Shown: in pieces, positions 17,200 to 26,200 of the stretch
Layout of the letters: every line of letters starts with the position of its first letter
How positions within the stretch are numbered: position 1 is the stretch's first letter
Source of the DNA: JBBSJZ01 sp041751935
Lineage (GTDB): Bacteria; Planctomycetota; Planctomycetia; Pirellulales; Pirellulaceae
Assembly: GCA_041751935.1 (NCBI GenBank)
Contig: JBGSIA010000214.1
Span: 1-64,000, forward strand
Reading direction: 5' to 3'
Length of the DNA stretch: 64,000 bases
Made by a program: the position numbers and the translations under genes
The notes under the pieces: generated by a model
The model's input: the letters and a program-made list of their open reading frames with translations, nothing else
Told to the model about the DNA's origin: nothing
The model's database searches: none

Positions 17200-18516
17200 G
17201 TGACGACGAGACAATTCTGGACTGTCGGCTTGCTGCTGGCAACGACGCTACCGCTGGCGGGCGGTTGTAGTAACGCACCATCAAACGTTGAGGCGGATTC
17301 CACCACGGTGACATCCGCGGCATATCGCGACCTTGGTCCGCGAGAGTACCTGCAAGCCGTGTTCGCACGATACAAGACGGCTGAAACCTACTGCGATAAC
17401 GCCCGCGTTCGTTTAAGTTACCATTTGGATGGTCGTTCCGAAAACCAGTTCGCACCGCTAAGCGTGTGCCTGGATCGACGCAACTTCTACGTCACCGCCT
17501 ATTCACTGCGTTGTTACTGTGACTCGCGCCGGACGCTGTCGTGGATTTGCGATGAGGCAACCAACGATTTCGATCATCAAGTCAGCGTGACGGAAGTACC
17601 CAAGTCACGCCAAGATTGGGAGAAACTGACGCTGGACCCGATTTTCCAGCAACACCTTTCTGCCGGACTGGCTGGGCCACCGCCGCAGCTTGATTGGTTA
17701 TTTGCCACCGAGCCAATGAAACGATTGTTTGACGATCAGCACACGTTTACGTTTGCCGATTTACGAACCGTCGATGGTGAGGTTTGCCAGAGTGTTATCG
17801 TACAAGCGGATGCAAGTCGGTACACGTTTTGGATTGATCGTGACCAGGGAATCATCCGCAGAGTAGAGTTGCCGCCAGTGTACAGCTCGATAATGCCTGC
17901 CAATCCGCCCCAAGAAATGATGTTGACGGTGGAACTCACTGGAGCAACGTTTCGACAATCGAGCGAACCACCACACGTGGATTCGCTTCCCTCGCGTCCC
18001 CACTATGTCGTCGGCTTTGTGCCGTTGCCGCCAGAGCAACCCAACCGAGAACTCGGTTCTCAGATGGAACCTGCCTTGTTCGAGCGATTGCCGACGTTCG
18101 CAAAATCAAACTACGATAGAAACTTCCGCACAAGAGCTTGGATTATTGTTGTCGCGATTGGAGAAGGGATCGCTGATTCGCAATCCAGACTCCTAGCGAG
18201 CTGGAACTCGCAACTACCCGAAGGCTTAGCGGCTTGCGTTCAGGTCGTTCATGTCGATCGCGAATCTGTGCAGTGGTTGGATTCGCTGGGGTTGGAGATG
18301 GCAGGGGAGTCGGCTGGAGGAATCGCGATTGTCACAGAAGACCGAACAATCGCCTGGACTTCCGGTTTGCTTCACCCAGAACAATTACCAGCGTTTGGCA
18401 GCATCGTGGCGGACGTTCTGTCCGGCGTCGACGTAGCACGTCGACTACGTGACGATTGGCAAGCTGCGGACAACGCGTACCGTGCAGAATTAGGACGCCG
18501 TCGACCGCCAGATTGA
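17200..18516 (+). CDS. Lipoprotein, two-domain, unknown function
   Basis: This 438-residue predicted lipoprotein begins at GTG 17200, preceded by GGAG (17191-17194). It starts VTTRQFWTVGLLLATTLPL and has lipobox LAGGC. A longer frame from 16996 exists but buries the signal. The N-terminal part (about 40-310) looks like a beta-rich LolA/DUF2092-type domain (ARVRLSYHLDG, then TFADLRTVDGEVCQSVIV and a YTFWID-RDQGIIRRVE strand pair). The C-terminal part (about 315-430) has a thioredoxin-like pattern without a CxxC, so it would not be redox-active. It probably faces the periplasm. Its stop lies 5 bp from the stop of the convergent epimerase gene. Confidence 0.7.
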   Translation: MTTRQFWTVGLLLATTLPLAGGCSNAPSNVEADSTTVTSAAYRDLGPREYLQAVFARYKTAETYCDNARVRLSYHLDGRSENQFAPLSVCLDRRNFYVTAYSLRCYCDSRRTLSWICDEATNDFDHQVSVTEVPKSRQDWEKLTLDPIFQQHLSAGLAGPPPQLDWLFATEPMKRLFDDQHTFTFADLRTVDGEVCQSVIVQADASRYTFWIDRDQGIIRRVELPPVYSSIMPANPPQEMMLTVELTGATFRQSSEPPHVDSLPSRPHYVVGFVPLPPEQPNRELGSQMEPALFERLPTFAKSNYDRNFRTRAWIIVVAIGEGIADSQSRLLASWNSQLPEGLAACVQVVHVDRESVQWLDSLGLEMAGESAGGIAIVTEDRTIAWTSGLLHPEQLPAFGSIVADVLSGVDVARRLRDDWQAADNAYRAELGRRRPPD

Positions 18517-18521
18517 CTCAA

Positions 18522-19508
18522 TTAAACCGTTTGCTTGGTCAGCGATTTGTAGTACTCCACACTACGTTCCAAGCCCTCGCGTATCGACACTTCTGGCTCG
18601 AAATGCAATCGCGTTCTCGCTTGCGAGATGTCCGCGAGTGAGTCGCGTACATCGCCAGCGCGCGGTGGTTCAAAAATCGGTTCGATTGACTCACCCAAGA
18701 TTTCTCGTAACGATACGAGCAATTCCAACAGCGTGGTTCGTTGCCCGCGAGCAATGTTAAACGTGCCGCCGGCGATGTCGGGAACCACTGCCGCCAATAT
18801 GTTCGCTCGCGCAACATCGCCGACGAATACAAAGTCTCTCGATTGTTGTCCGTCACCGTAAATCGTGGGCCGTTCGCCTGACAGAATCATCGAAACAAAT
18901 CGGGGTATGACCGCACTGTATTCGCTCTTCGGATCTTGGCGAGGACCGAAGACATTGAAGTATCGCAGGATCACCGTTTCCAGTCCCATGCCTCGATAAA
19001 AAGCTTGGCAGTACGCTTCGGACGCCAGCTTTGCTGCCGCGTACGGTGAAAGCGGCGCAATCGGGTCCACTTCACGTTTGGACACAAAAGGAGAGTCACC
19101 ATAGGCGGCGCTCGTCGAGGCCAATACAAATCGACGAGCATTAGCTTTCGCTGCTGCTTCAAGCAACAACAGCGTACTGGTCGCGCACCATGCATGGCAC
19201 AACCCTGGATCACGCATACTCCAGGGGACGCTCGCCATGGCCGCTTCATGAAAGATCGTATCGACTCCCTGGATCGCATCGGCAACCGTATTCGTGTTCG
19301 ACGCGTCTCCATCGACGATTTCCAGATTTTTGCTAATACTTAAGCGTTCTAAATTGTGGCGAAATCCAGTGCTGAAATTATCCAGCACTCGCACCCGAGC
19401 TCCTTCTGCAAGTAGCATTTCAACTAAATTTGACCCAATGAATCCTGCTCCACCCGTCACCAAACACAAGCGACCAGAGAGCGATACGTTTTTTCCCTGT
19501 GAGACCAT
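18522..19508 (-). CDS. NAD-dependent sugar epimerase (UDP-sugar, SDR family)
   Basis: This 328-residue extended SDR protein has the NAD-binding TGGAGFIGS motif at 18-26 and the catalytic pair Tyr156/Lys160 (SPYAAAK). YFNVFGPRQDP-type and RDFVFVGDVARA blocks follow later. These match UDP-GlcNAc/UDP-Gal 4-epimerases (WbpP/GalE-like) and dTDP-sugar relatives. It acts in the cytoplasm on nucleotide sugars for surface polysaccharide. The start is ATG 19508. The exact substrate is uncertain. No other polysaccharide gene is adjacent. Confidence 0.9.
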   Translation of the reverse strand: MVSQGKNVSLSGRLCLVTGGAGFIGSNLVEMLLAEGARVRVLDNFSTGFRHNLERLSISKNLEIVDGDASNTNTVADAIQGVDTIFHEAAMASVPWSMRDPGLCHAWCATSTLLLLEAAAKANARRFVLASTSAAYGDSPFVSKREVDPIAPLSPYAAAKLASEAYCQAFYRGMGLETVILRYFNVFGPRQDPKSEYSAVIPRFVSMILSGERPTIYGDGQQSRDFVFVGDVARANILAAVVPDIAGGTFNIARGQRTTLLELLVSLREILGESIEPIFEPPRAGDVRDSLADISQARTRLHFEPEVSIREGLERSVEYYKSLTKQTV

Positions 19509-19728
19509 CGATTACTTCCGTATTTCCATTGTATTCAAGTTCAGTAGTTGTGCACTGTGTCACCAAAAGTATAGTCGCTCGAGAAAAAACGCCACCCACC
19601 TCGGGAAATTGCGAGCAATTTTGCTAGCAACGAACTATTGAACGTCATGATGTTCTCTGAGATGACCACCGAATCCGCGACTCCCTCTTCTGGAAGTTTT
19701 CTTGCTTCAGCATTAACCTGCAGGTGTC

Positions 19729-19899
19729 ATGCTAAGTCGCCTAAAGCATTCAGGTTGTTTCGAGTGCCCAATGCTGAACGAACCCGTCATACTGGACGAG
19801 CTTATCACTCACTCCCCCTACCAGTACTTCGACGATGCGGAACTTTGCCCCCCATGCATTCTCAAATACATTGTCCTAGAACGTGAAGCGGTTCGCTGA
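19729..19899 (+). CDS. Small CxxC...CxxC protein, putative zinc-binding
   Basis: A 56-residue frame lies in the gap before the helicase gene. It holds two CxxC pairs, CFEC (10-13) and CPPC (40-43), 26 residues apart, a pattern typical of a zinc knuckle or ribbon. Between them is an acidic, aromatic region (LDELITHSPYQYFDDAEL). The ATG at 19729 is preceded by a weak AGG at 19722-19724. The frame is closed by TAA at 19714-19716 upstream and ends 24 bp before the helicase start, so it could be co-transcribed with it. I do not recognise a family; it may be a small helicase-associated protein or a chance frame. Confidence 0.5.
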   Translation: MLSRLKHSGCFECPMLNEPVILDELITHSPYQYFDDAELCPPCILKYIVLEREAVR

Positions 19900-19923
19900 C
19901 GCAACTGGATCGATACTCATGAA

Positions 19924-21876
19924 ATGGATTCGAATATGACAATTAACAAGCGTGCCGCCGTTCCAAATCTGGACGCCCCAACCGTAGTACTTCGGAATCA
20001 GTTCGGTTTGCAGCAGTTTCATGAAGGCCAGCAAGCAGTTATCGAGCGATTACTTGCTGGAAAAAATGTTGCTGCCGTCTTCCCCACCGGTGGCGGCAAG
20101 AGTTTGTGTTACCAGTTGCCGAGCCAGATGCTTGATGGCACCACCGTTATTGTCTCGCCGCTGATTGCGCTGATGAAGGACCAGTGTGATGCTCTTGCAG
20201 CGCGAGGCATCGCGGCAGCACGATTGGATTCGACGCTTGAAAACCATCAAGTCGCGGCAGCAATGCGTGGTCTACGCGATGGGGCCATTCGCATGCTTTA
20301 CGTCGCACCGGAACGCTTCTTCAATGAAAGGTTTCTCGCTTCACTTCGCACGCTGCGAGTCTCGTTGTTTGCAATTGACGAAGCACACTGTATCAGCCAA
20401 TGGGGCCATAATTTTCGACCGGACTATTTGAAGCTTGCTGTGCTAGTTAAAGAACTTGCCGTCGAGCGTGTTCTTGCACTGACAGCGACTGCAACGCCAA
20501 GTGTCCTCGCAGATATTTGTGATGCGTTCGCCATCGATCCCGAGAATGCTATTCGAACGCGATTCTTTCGTTCCAACTTGTATGTCCGCAGTACCGTCGT
20601 CGACAGCGAATCCCAGTACGCAACGTTGCTCAGTCGTATCCGTGATCGCCCGCGCGGCGCCACGCTCGTGTACGTGACCTTGCAGCGTACGGCTGAAGAG
20701 ATTGCCGCACAACTTTCTGCGGACGGTTTTGACGCCATGGCTTATCACGCTGGCTTTGACTTTGATGTTCGCGCCAAGGTTCAGCAACGATTCATCGATT
20801 CGACAGACGGTATCGTTGTCGCGACGATCGCATTCGGCATGGGAATTGACAAGTCGAATATCCGTTACGTTTATCACTACAATCCGCCCAAGTCACTCGA
20901 AGCGTACGCTCAGGAGATTGGCCGCGCTGGCCGTGATGGAGACGATTCAATTTGCGAACTATTGTTTGCACCGGAAGATCGGATCGTATTGGAGAATTTT
21001 ACTTATGGGGATACGCCATCACGACATGGGGTCGGAAGGTTGATGGATTTACTGTTTCATCAATCCAATACATTTCATATATCCCATTACAAACTATCCA
21101 ATGAAACGGACGTGCGGATATTGGTCGTCAGAACGCTGCTTACCTATTTGGAATTGGATGGTTACCTCAAATCAACGTCACCTCGTTACGACACGGTCAA
21201 AATCCAACCGCAGGTCACCTCGCAAGAAATATTGAGCCATTTTGTCGGCGACGAACGCAAGTTCATTGGTGGCGTTTTGTCGTCACTTACGAAAGGACGT
21301 ACTTGGTTCCTGCTCAATATGGCAGTGGCAAAAGAACGTTTGGGCGTCGAACGGGAAGAGATCATGTCGGCGATCGATCGGATGGCCGAATCGGGATGGT
21401 TGGAAGTTCACGTTGCTGACTTGGTGCATGGCTACCGTTGCCTGCGGCAGCCGGATTCGGTGAAGTTGCTTGCGGACCAATATCACGAACGATTGGCCCG
21501 ACGCGAGCAGCATGAGATCGCACGACTTGATGATGTGATACAACTGGTTGCGGGCGCGTCCTGCCAAGCCGCACTGCTTTCTTCTCACTTTGGCGAGATG
21601 CTCGCTGAGCCCTGCGGTCGATGCACGGCATGTTTGGGCGACGGACCGCTTGTCTTTCCAATACAAAAGGCTCGCAAACTCGGCACCTCGGCGACCAAGG
21701 CAGCTCAAGAAGTCGCCCGTCGGTTCCCCGACTTTTTCAATAGTCCACGCGATCAGGCACGTTTCCTCTGCGGTTTATCGTCACCTCACTTTGTGCGAGC
21801 TAGAATTACACGCGATGCGAACTTCGGAGTTTGCGACCGTGTCCCGTTTGCAGATGTGCTGAGACAGTTATCTTAG
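19924..21876 (+). CDS. RecQ-family ATP-dependent DNA helicase
   Basis: This 650-residue RecQ-type 3'-5' DNA helicase acts in recombination and repair. It has a Walker A block FPTGGGKS with Lys59, the box DEAHC at 152-156 followed by ISQWGHNFRPDY, an ALTATATP block near 185-192, and helicase-C motifs including GIVVATIAFGMGIDKSNIR and QEIGRAGRDG. A zinc-binding region near the C-terminus has C-x17-C-x2-C-x2-C (CGRCTAC). I see no HRDC domain: the C-terminus is short, so the protein is a truncated-architecture RecQ rather than E. coli-type. ATG 19924 is the chosen start; ATG 19936 is an alternative. hisH follows after 55 bp. Confidence 0.93.
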   Translation: MDSNMTINKRAAVPNLDAPTVVLRNQFGLQQFHEGQQAVIERLLAGKNVAAVFPTGGGKSLCYQLPSQMLDGTTVIVSPLIALMKDQCDALAARGIAAARLDSTLENHQVAAAMRGLRDGAIRMLYVAPERFFNERFLASLRTLRVSLFAIDEAHCISQWGHNFRPDYLKLAVLVKELAVERVLALTATATPSVLADICDAFAIDPENAIRTRFFRSNLYVRSTVVDSESQYATLLSRIRDRPRGATLVYVTLQRTAEEIAAQLSADGFDAMAYHAGFDFDVRAKVQQRFIDSTDGIVVATIAFGMGIDKSNIRYVYHYNPPKSLEAYAQEIGRAGRDGDDSICELLFAPEDRIVLENFTYGDTPSRHGVGRLMDLLFHQSNTFHISHYKLSNETDVRILVVRTLLTYLELDGYLKSTSPRYDTVKIQPQVTSQEILSHFVGDERKFIGGVLSSLTKGRTWFLLNMAVAKERLGVEREEIMSAIDRMAESGWLEVHVADLVHGYRCLRQPDSVKLLADQYHERLARREQHEIARLDDVIQLVAGASCQAALLSSHFGEMLAEPCGRCTACLGDGPLVFPIQKARKLGTSATKAAQEVARRFPDFFNSPRDQARFLCGLSSPHFVRARITRDANFGVCDRVPFADVLRQLS

Positions 21877-21931
21877 AGTCTGTCCCAGAGGGGGCAAAGC
21901 AGACGATACTTCCGTTTGGTCGAGGAACCAA

Positions 21932-22558
21932 GTGATTACGATTGTTGACTATCAGATGGGGAACCTTCGCAGCGTGCAGAAGGCTGTTGAGCACGCTGGC
22001 GGCGAGGCGATTGTTTCCTCGGATCCTCACGAAATTGCCGCAGCCAGCAAATTGATATTGCCTGGCGTTGGTGCGTTTGGAGACGCGATGAAAGAATTAT
22101 TGCGTCGCGATCTCGTCCAGCCGATCCGCGAATTTGTTGACTCCGGTCGGCCGTTCCTCGGCATTTGTTTGGGGCTGCAGCTATTGTTCGAACGCGGTTT
22201 CGAACACGGCGAACACGAAGGGCTTGGGATTCTCCAGGGTGACGTGATCCGTTTTGATTTGCCCGCGGGCATAAAAGTGCCTCACATGGGATGGAACTCG
22301 GTAACGCAAAAGAAACCATCGCCAGTCTTGGAAGGCATCCGCGAAGATGCGTACTTTTACTTTGTCCATTCGTATTATGTTCGCCCCACGGATGCATCGA
22401 TCGTGGTCTTAGAGTGCGATTACGGCGGGCCTTTTTGTGCCATGGTCCAGCGCGACAACCTCTTCGCAACTCAGTTTCACCCAGAGAAGAGCCAAGCGGA
22501 TGGACTAAAAATACTCGGTGGGTTTGTGCAACTTGAAACCACAGCTTCGACGCTATGA
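21932..22558 (+). CDS. hisH: Imidazole glycerol phosphate synthase subunit HisH
   Basis: This 208-residue glutamine amidotransferase subunit supplies ammonia to HisF in histidine biosynthesis. The nucleophile is Cys79 (GICLGLQLL) and the catalytic partners are His183 and Glu185 (QFHPEKSQ). The PGVGAF and VPHMGWN blocks are typical of HisH. The length matches the family. The start is GTG 21932 with GAGGA ending 5 bases upstream. hisF and the other his genes are not in the window, so the pathway is dispersed, as is common in planctomycetes. Its stop overlaps the next gene's ATG by four bases (ATGA, 22555-22558). Confidence 0.96.
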   Translation: MITIVDYQMGNLRSVQKAVEHAGGEAIVSSDPHEIAAASKLILPGVGAFGDAMKELLRRDLVQPIREFVDSGRPFLGICLGLQLLFERGFEHGEHEGLGILQGDVIRFDLPAGIKVPHMGWNSVTQKKPSPVLEGIREDAYFYFVHSYYVRPTDASIVVLECDYGGPFCAMVQRDNLFATQFHPEKSQADGLKILGGFVQLETTASTL

Positions 22559-23034
22559 TTGCGCCCGTTTCAATCGCCACACCCCGTTACCAGTTGCGCG
22601 TCGAATTCACATGGGCCGTGGACCGATTCTCGCATCTCGTGATCGATCAATCAGGCCGCAGAATGTCGAGCATCGAAGGCGACACTGACCAAGCCTGGCC
22701 GCCATCGCCTCCGATCCAACAACTGTCACTCGAAGTCATTGAGGGAAAACCAGTCATTCTCGGCGTTGGCGGCGCTGGCAAAGGCCATTGGAGTATCAGC
22801 GTGACATGCGTTGAACGTGACGGCATTGACGCCATCCGATTCGAATTGGCGTGCCGTTGTCGCGGAACAATCGGGCAACTGGCCAGTACCTATCAACAAG
22901 GTTCCACAGCGCTGAACATCCACCCTCGGCAAGGTACATTGTGTCGCGCACTGGAGTTAAACGAATACTCCCTCTTTCCTGCCGCCGCTGCGGAAGGTCC
23001 AACCCAGCAGTGGTCCTATGAGATTACTGAATGA
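22555..23034 (+). CDS. Conserved hypothetical protein coupled to hisH
   Basis: This 159-residue cytoplasmic-looking protein starts within the stop of hisH (ATGA overlap), so translation is probably coupled. It has a mid-region GKPVILGVGGAGKGHWSISV and a DGIDAIRFELACRCRG segment that look like beta strands. No catalytic motif, signal or membrane segment is seen. I do not recognise a family. The overlap alone does not show a role in histidine synthesis. Confidence 0.7.
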   Translation: MIAPVSIATPRYQLRVEFTWAVDRFSHLVIDQSGRRMSSIEGDTDQAWPPSPPIQQLSLEVIEGKPVILGVGGAGKGHWSISVTCVERDGIDAIRFELACRCRGTIGQLASTYQQGSTALNIHPRQGTLCRALELNEYSLFPAAAAEGPTQQWSYEITE

Positions 23035-23091
23035 TTCATTTACGGCTTTGTTGGCCTCGTTTAGATGTCTGGATCTTGACAACTATCCAGC

Positions 23092-23115
23092 TCACGGATC
23101 GCACGCAATCCGTGA
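23092..23115. terminator. Hairpin between convergent genes
   Basis: TCACGGAT at 23092-23099 and ATCCGTGA at 23108-23115 form a perfect 8 bp stem with an 8-base loop, 58 bases after the hisH-linked gene. No T-run follows on either strand, so an intrinsic terminator is possible but not proven. Confidence 0.4.
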
Positions 23116-23129
23116 ACTACAAACAAGGA

Positions 23130-23191
23130 TCCGAAAAGTGGGCTGACCCCTCTCCGGCGGTCACCTCCAAAGGGCCATACCCCTTTTCGGA
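23130..23191. repeat. Palindromic intergenic element
   Basis: TCCGAAAAGTGGG at 23130-23142 is matched in reverse complement by CCCCTTTTCGGA at 23180-23191, with one inserted base. About 37 bases lie between, holding a GC-rich core. It sits between the convergent hisH-linked gene and the giant gene, and could be a bidirectional terminator or a dispersed REP-like element. Only one copy is seen here. Confidence 0.45.
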
Positions 23192-23217
23192 CAGGCTATC
23201 AACCATTCAGGTCGAAC

Positions 23218-26200
23218 TCAACTAAAAGCATCAAAGTCGGCGAACAATTCATCGACAGCAACGCTCGCGCTGGCCGAGCGGTCCGTGTCCGAATCAATCG
23301 CAATTCGGTCAATGACCTCGCTCAATTGTTGTCTAGTTTCGAATCCACTAATCGTCTGATCCTCGCCAGTATCAGAAACCTCTATTGCGAACAGGCTGTC
23401 CGTTACACGCTCTGGAGCAAAAGGAGCCTTAACGGGCGCGGGATCGAACGACGCTTGCAGCATGACGGAGTCATGGTGTGCAGGGTCGATGAACAAGAAC
23501 TCGCCCTCAAGTCCAACTCCGTTGAACAGACCGAGTAGGTCCTGTCGACGAAGCTCGGCGATTACTTCCAAAGCATCCGCAGCCGATATGAACCCGTCAC
23601 CATTAACATCATAGTATGGCGGAGTCGGCTCGTTCGGATCGATCGGCACGCTTGTTACATTACCAGCGATATTGAGCCGGTTGATGATTAACAAGGCATC
23701 AAAGGCGGTAACTTCACCGTTTGCACTAACGTCTTGGAACATAGTTGGATTCTGAGCGCCCTGAGCGGTAACATTCAGCACCACCCGTGAAGGCTCACTC
23801 GTACGTCCCAGGCTGTCCGTGATGGTGTACTCAAAGAACGTCTCGCCGAAGAAGTTCGCAGCGGGCACAAATTGAATCGTGCCATCCGGTTGCGGCGTCG
23901 CGGTACCGCCCTGTGGCTGAGTCACAATGGTCAATGACGACAAAACATGGGTTGCTCCGTCGAATAACGTATCGTTGGACAGTACATCGATATTTGACGT
24001 TTGACCGCCGCGCGGCGAGAATCGATCGACACCACTGATCGGCGCATTGTTGCCGTTGATGATGACGGTCGCTTCATCGCTTTGTTGCCCGCTTACGTCG
24101 GCCACCGTGTACTTAAACGAGTCCGTCCCAGAGAAGGTCTCGAACGGTGTGTAAACCAACGTTCCGTCATCCTCGATAGTCAATGAACCACCAGTCGGCT
24201 GCTCAGTGATAACGATCGACGAGGGGTCAATGTTATTATCAACGTCCTCGTCGTTTGCAAGCAAGTCGAGAATTGTCGGGCTCGTACGGCTGACCGTCAA
24301 AGTATCAAGAACAGCGGTTGGGGCATCGTTACGACCACTGACTCGAAGTGTCACTGTCGTCGCTAAGCTAGATTGTCCCGAAGCGTCCCTGACAGTGTAG
24401 GTGAACGAGTCGTCCAACATTTCTGGTGGGTCATTGATTGTCGCTCCGGGTGAAAGAGCTTGCAGCACTGAGCTGGTTAACGGGTTATAGAAAATCGTAC
24501 CCGTCGCTGAATCAAAAGTAATTTCAGCTCCGAGGGCTGACGTCAACGAGCCACTGAGAACAAGCGACAAACTTTCGTTGGTGTTGGTCGAGGTATCGGA
24601 ATCCGTATCGTTGGCTAACAGCGAACTTGCCTCGATCACAATCAAGGAATCTTCGTCTGTCAGAATTAAATCAGGATTAGCGACCGGTGCGTCATTGATC
24701 TCGAGAATCGTCACGGTCAACATCACAGTTGACGATTCCGCCGACAACGAATCAACCGCAGTCACCGACAAATCAACTGAACCGTTTGCATCCAACGCAG
24801 GCTTGAAGCGGAGGGTACCGTCAGCAGCGATCGTTGGCAGTTCCTCGAACAATGACCGCTTATCAACGGGAGTGTCCACACGGAATGTCAAGAATTGAGC
24901 GGGTTCGTTAGGACCGACCGAAACATTGGTCGCCCAAACTTGGTTATAGACACCACTATCTTCATTGACACTGACGGGTGAACCCGGTGTAAACGTTGGC
25001 GGATCGTTGACAGCGTTGATCGTGATCGTAAACGTTCGCGTTGAACTGGCGTTCGCATTCGCGTCGCCGCTAGGACCGTCGTCAAACAATTGCACTGTGT
25101 AAATCGCCGTACCGTTTGCGTCCGGTCCAGTGCTGTAGTTCAGTGCTCCGGTGCTTCCCGTGATGGACACGAATGGACCGGACGTAATCAGATTCGGATC
25201 CGTCGTCGAAACAAGAGTGAACACGAAGTTCGGAACTTGCGGCGGATTCGTGCCATTGCCATTGATTTCGTCGACGGCGTCCGTCGGTCCGACCTGAATT
25301 CCAGCGACCCAATCGGCAACGGTCACCGATCCGGCATCTTCGTTACTGGCCACATTTCCGCCACCGATAAACACCGGCGCGTCGTTGACTTGAGCAACGG
25401 TAAGCGTGACGACACCGCGGATGGTACGCGGATCACTGCTGCCGACATTGCCGCTGTTCAAAGCGACGCTAAAGCCGTTATCCGTAACATCGAAGGCGAA
25501 CGTATCGCGACCCGTGAAGTTCAACTTCGGCGTGTAAGTCAAGCCATCCAGTACGTTGTTACTATCGAAGTGCGGAGTTAGCGTTCCCGCTTGATCGGTC
25601 GCGGTCGGCAACGTTGCCAGCGACAACGTCTGGCTGCCACCAGCATCGAGAGCAGCACCACCAATTTCGTTAGCCGGGCCGGGCAGGAACTGGTCCAACA
25701 TGCCGGGAATCACCAGTCCGCTGGTGTTGGTGAAGGTCGACAATGGAACAAAGAATGAGCCGTCCTCACCCAGATTAAACGACAGCGGTACCGCTCCTGG
25801 GCGTGAGATTGGCTCATCGTTGACAGGTTGCACATCAATAGTGATCGTTTGCACGAACGAGTCACGCATGTCACCGCGGGCCACGTCGTTCAAACCACTG
25901 TCGCGAAGGAATACCTCAAACTCGAACTCACCAAAAACGTTCGGAGCAACCAAGCCGGTCAATTGACCGGTCGGCGAAAGTTGCGGCGCCTGGGTGAAGA
26001 ATTGCGATGTTGTGAACCCAATCGGTGTCAACGTGAAGCTGACTGTTTGAGCCAACGCGCCAATGAACTCGTCCTCTCCCAGGCTCGGTCCGGCGACGAT
26101 TCCGGTGGCGAAGCCATTGATCGAGAACGCACTGGCGTCTTCGAGTATTTCAGCCGTCGGTTCAACAATGGTGAACTCAGGGCGATCATTGACTCGGTTA

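Noticed and set aside
19638..19886. 82-codon plus frame before the helicase gene
   Set aside because: It overlaps the CxxC...CxxC frame in a different phase and has no motif; the latter is better supported.
21936..22580. 214-codon frame on the minus strand
   Set aside because: It is antisense to hisH, whose catalytic residues are all present.
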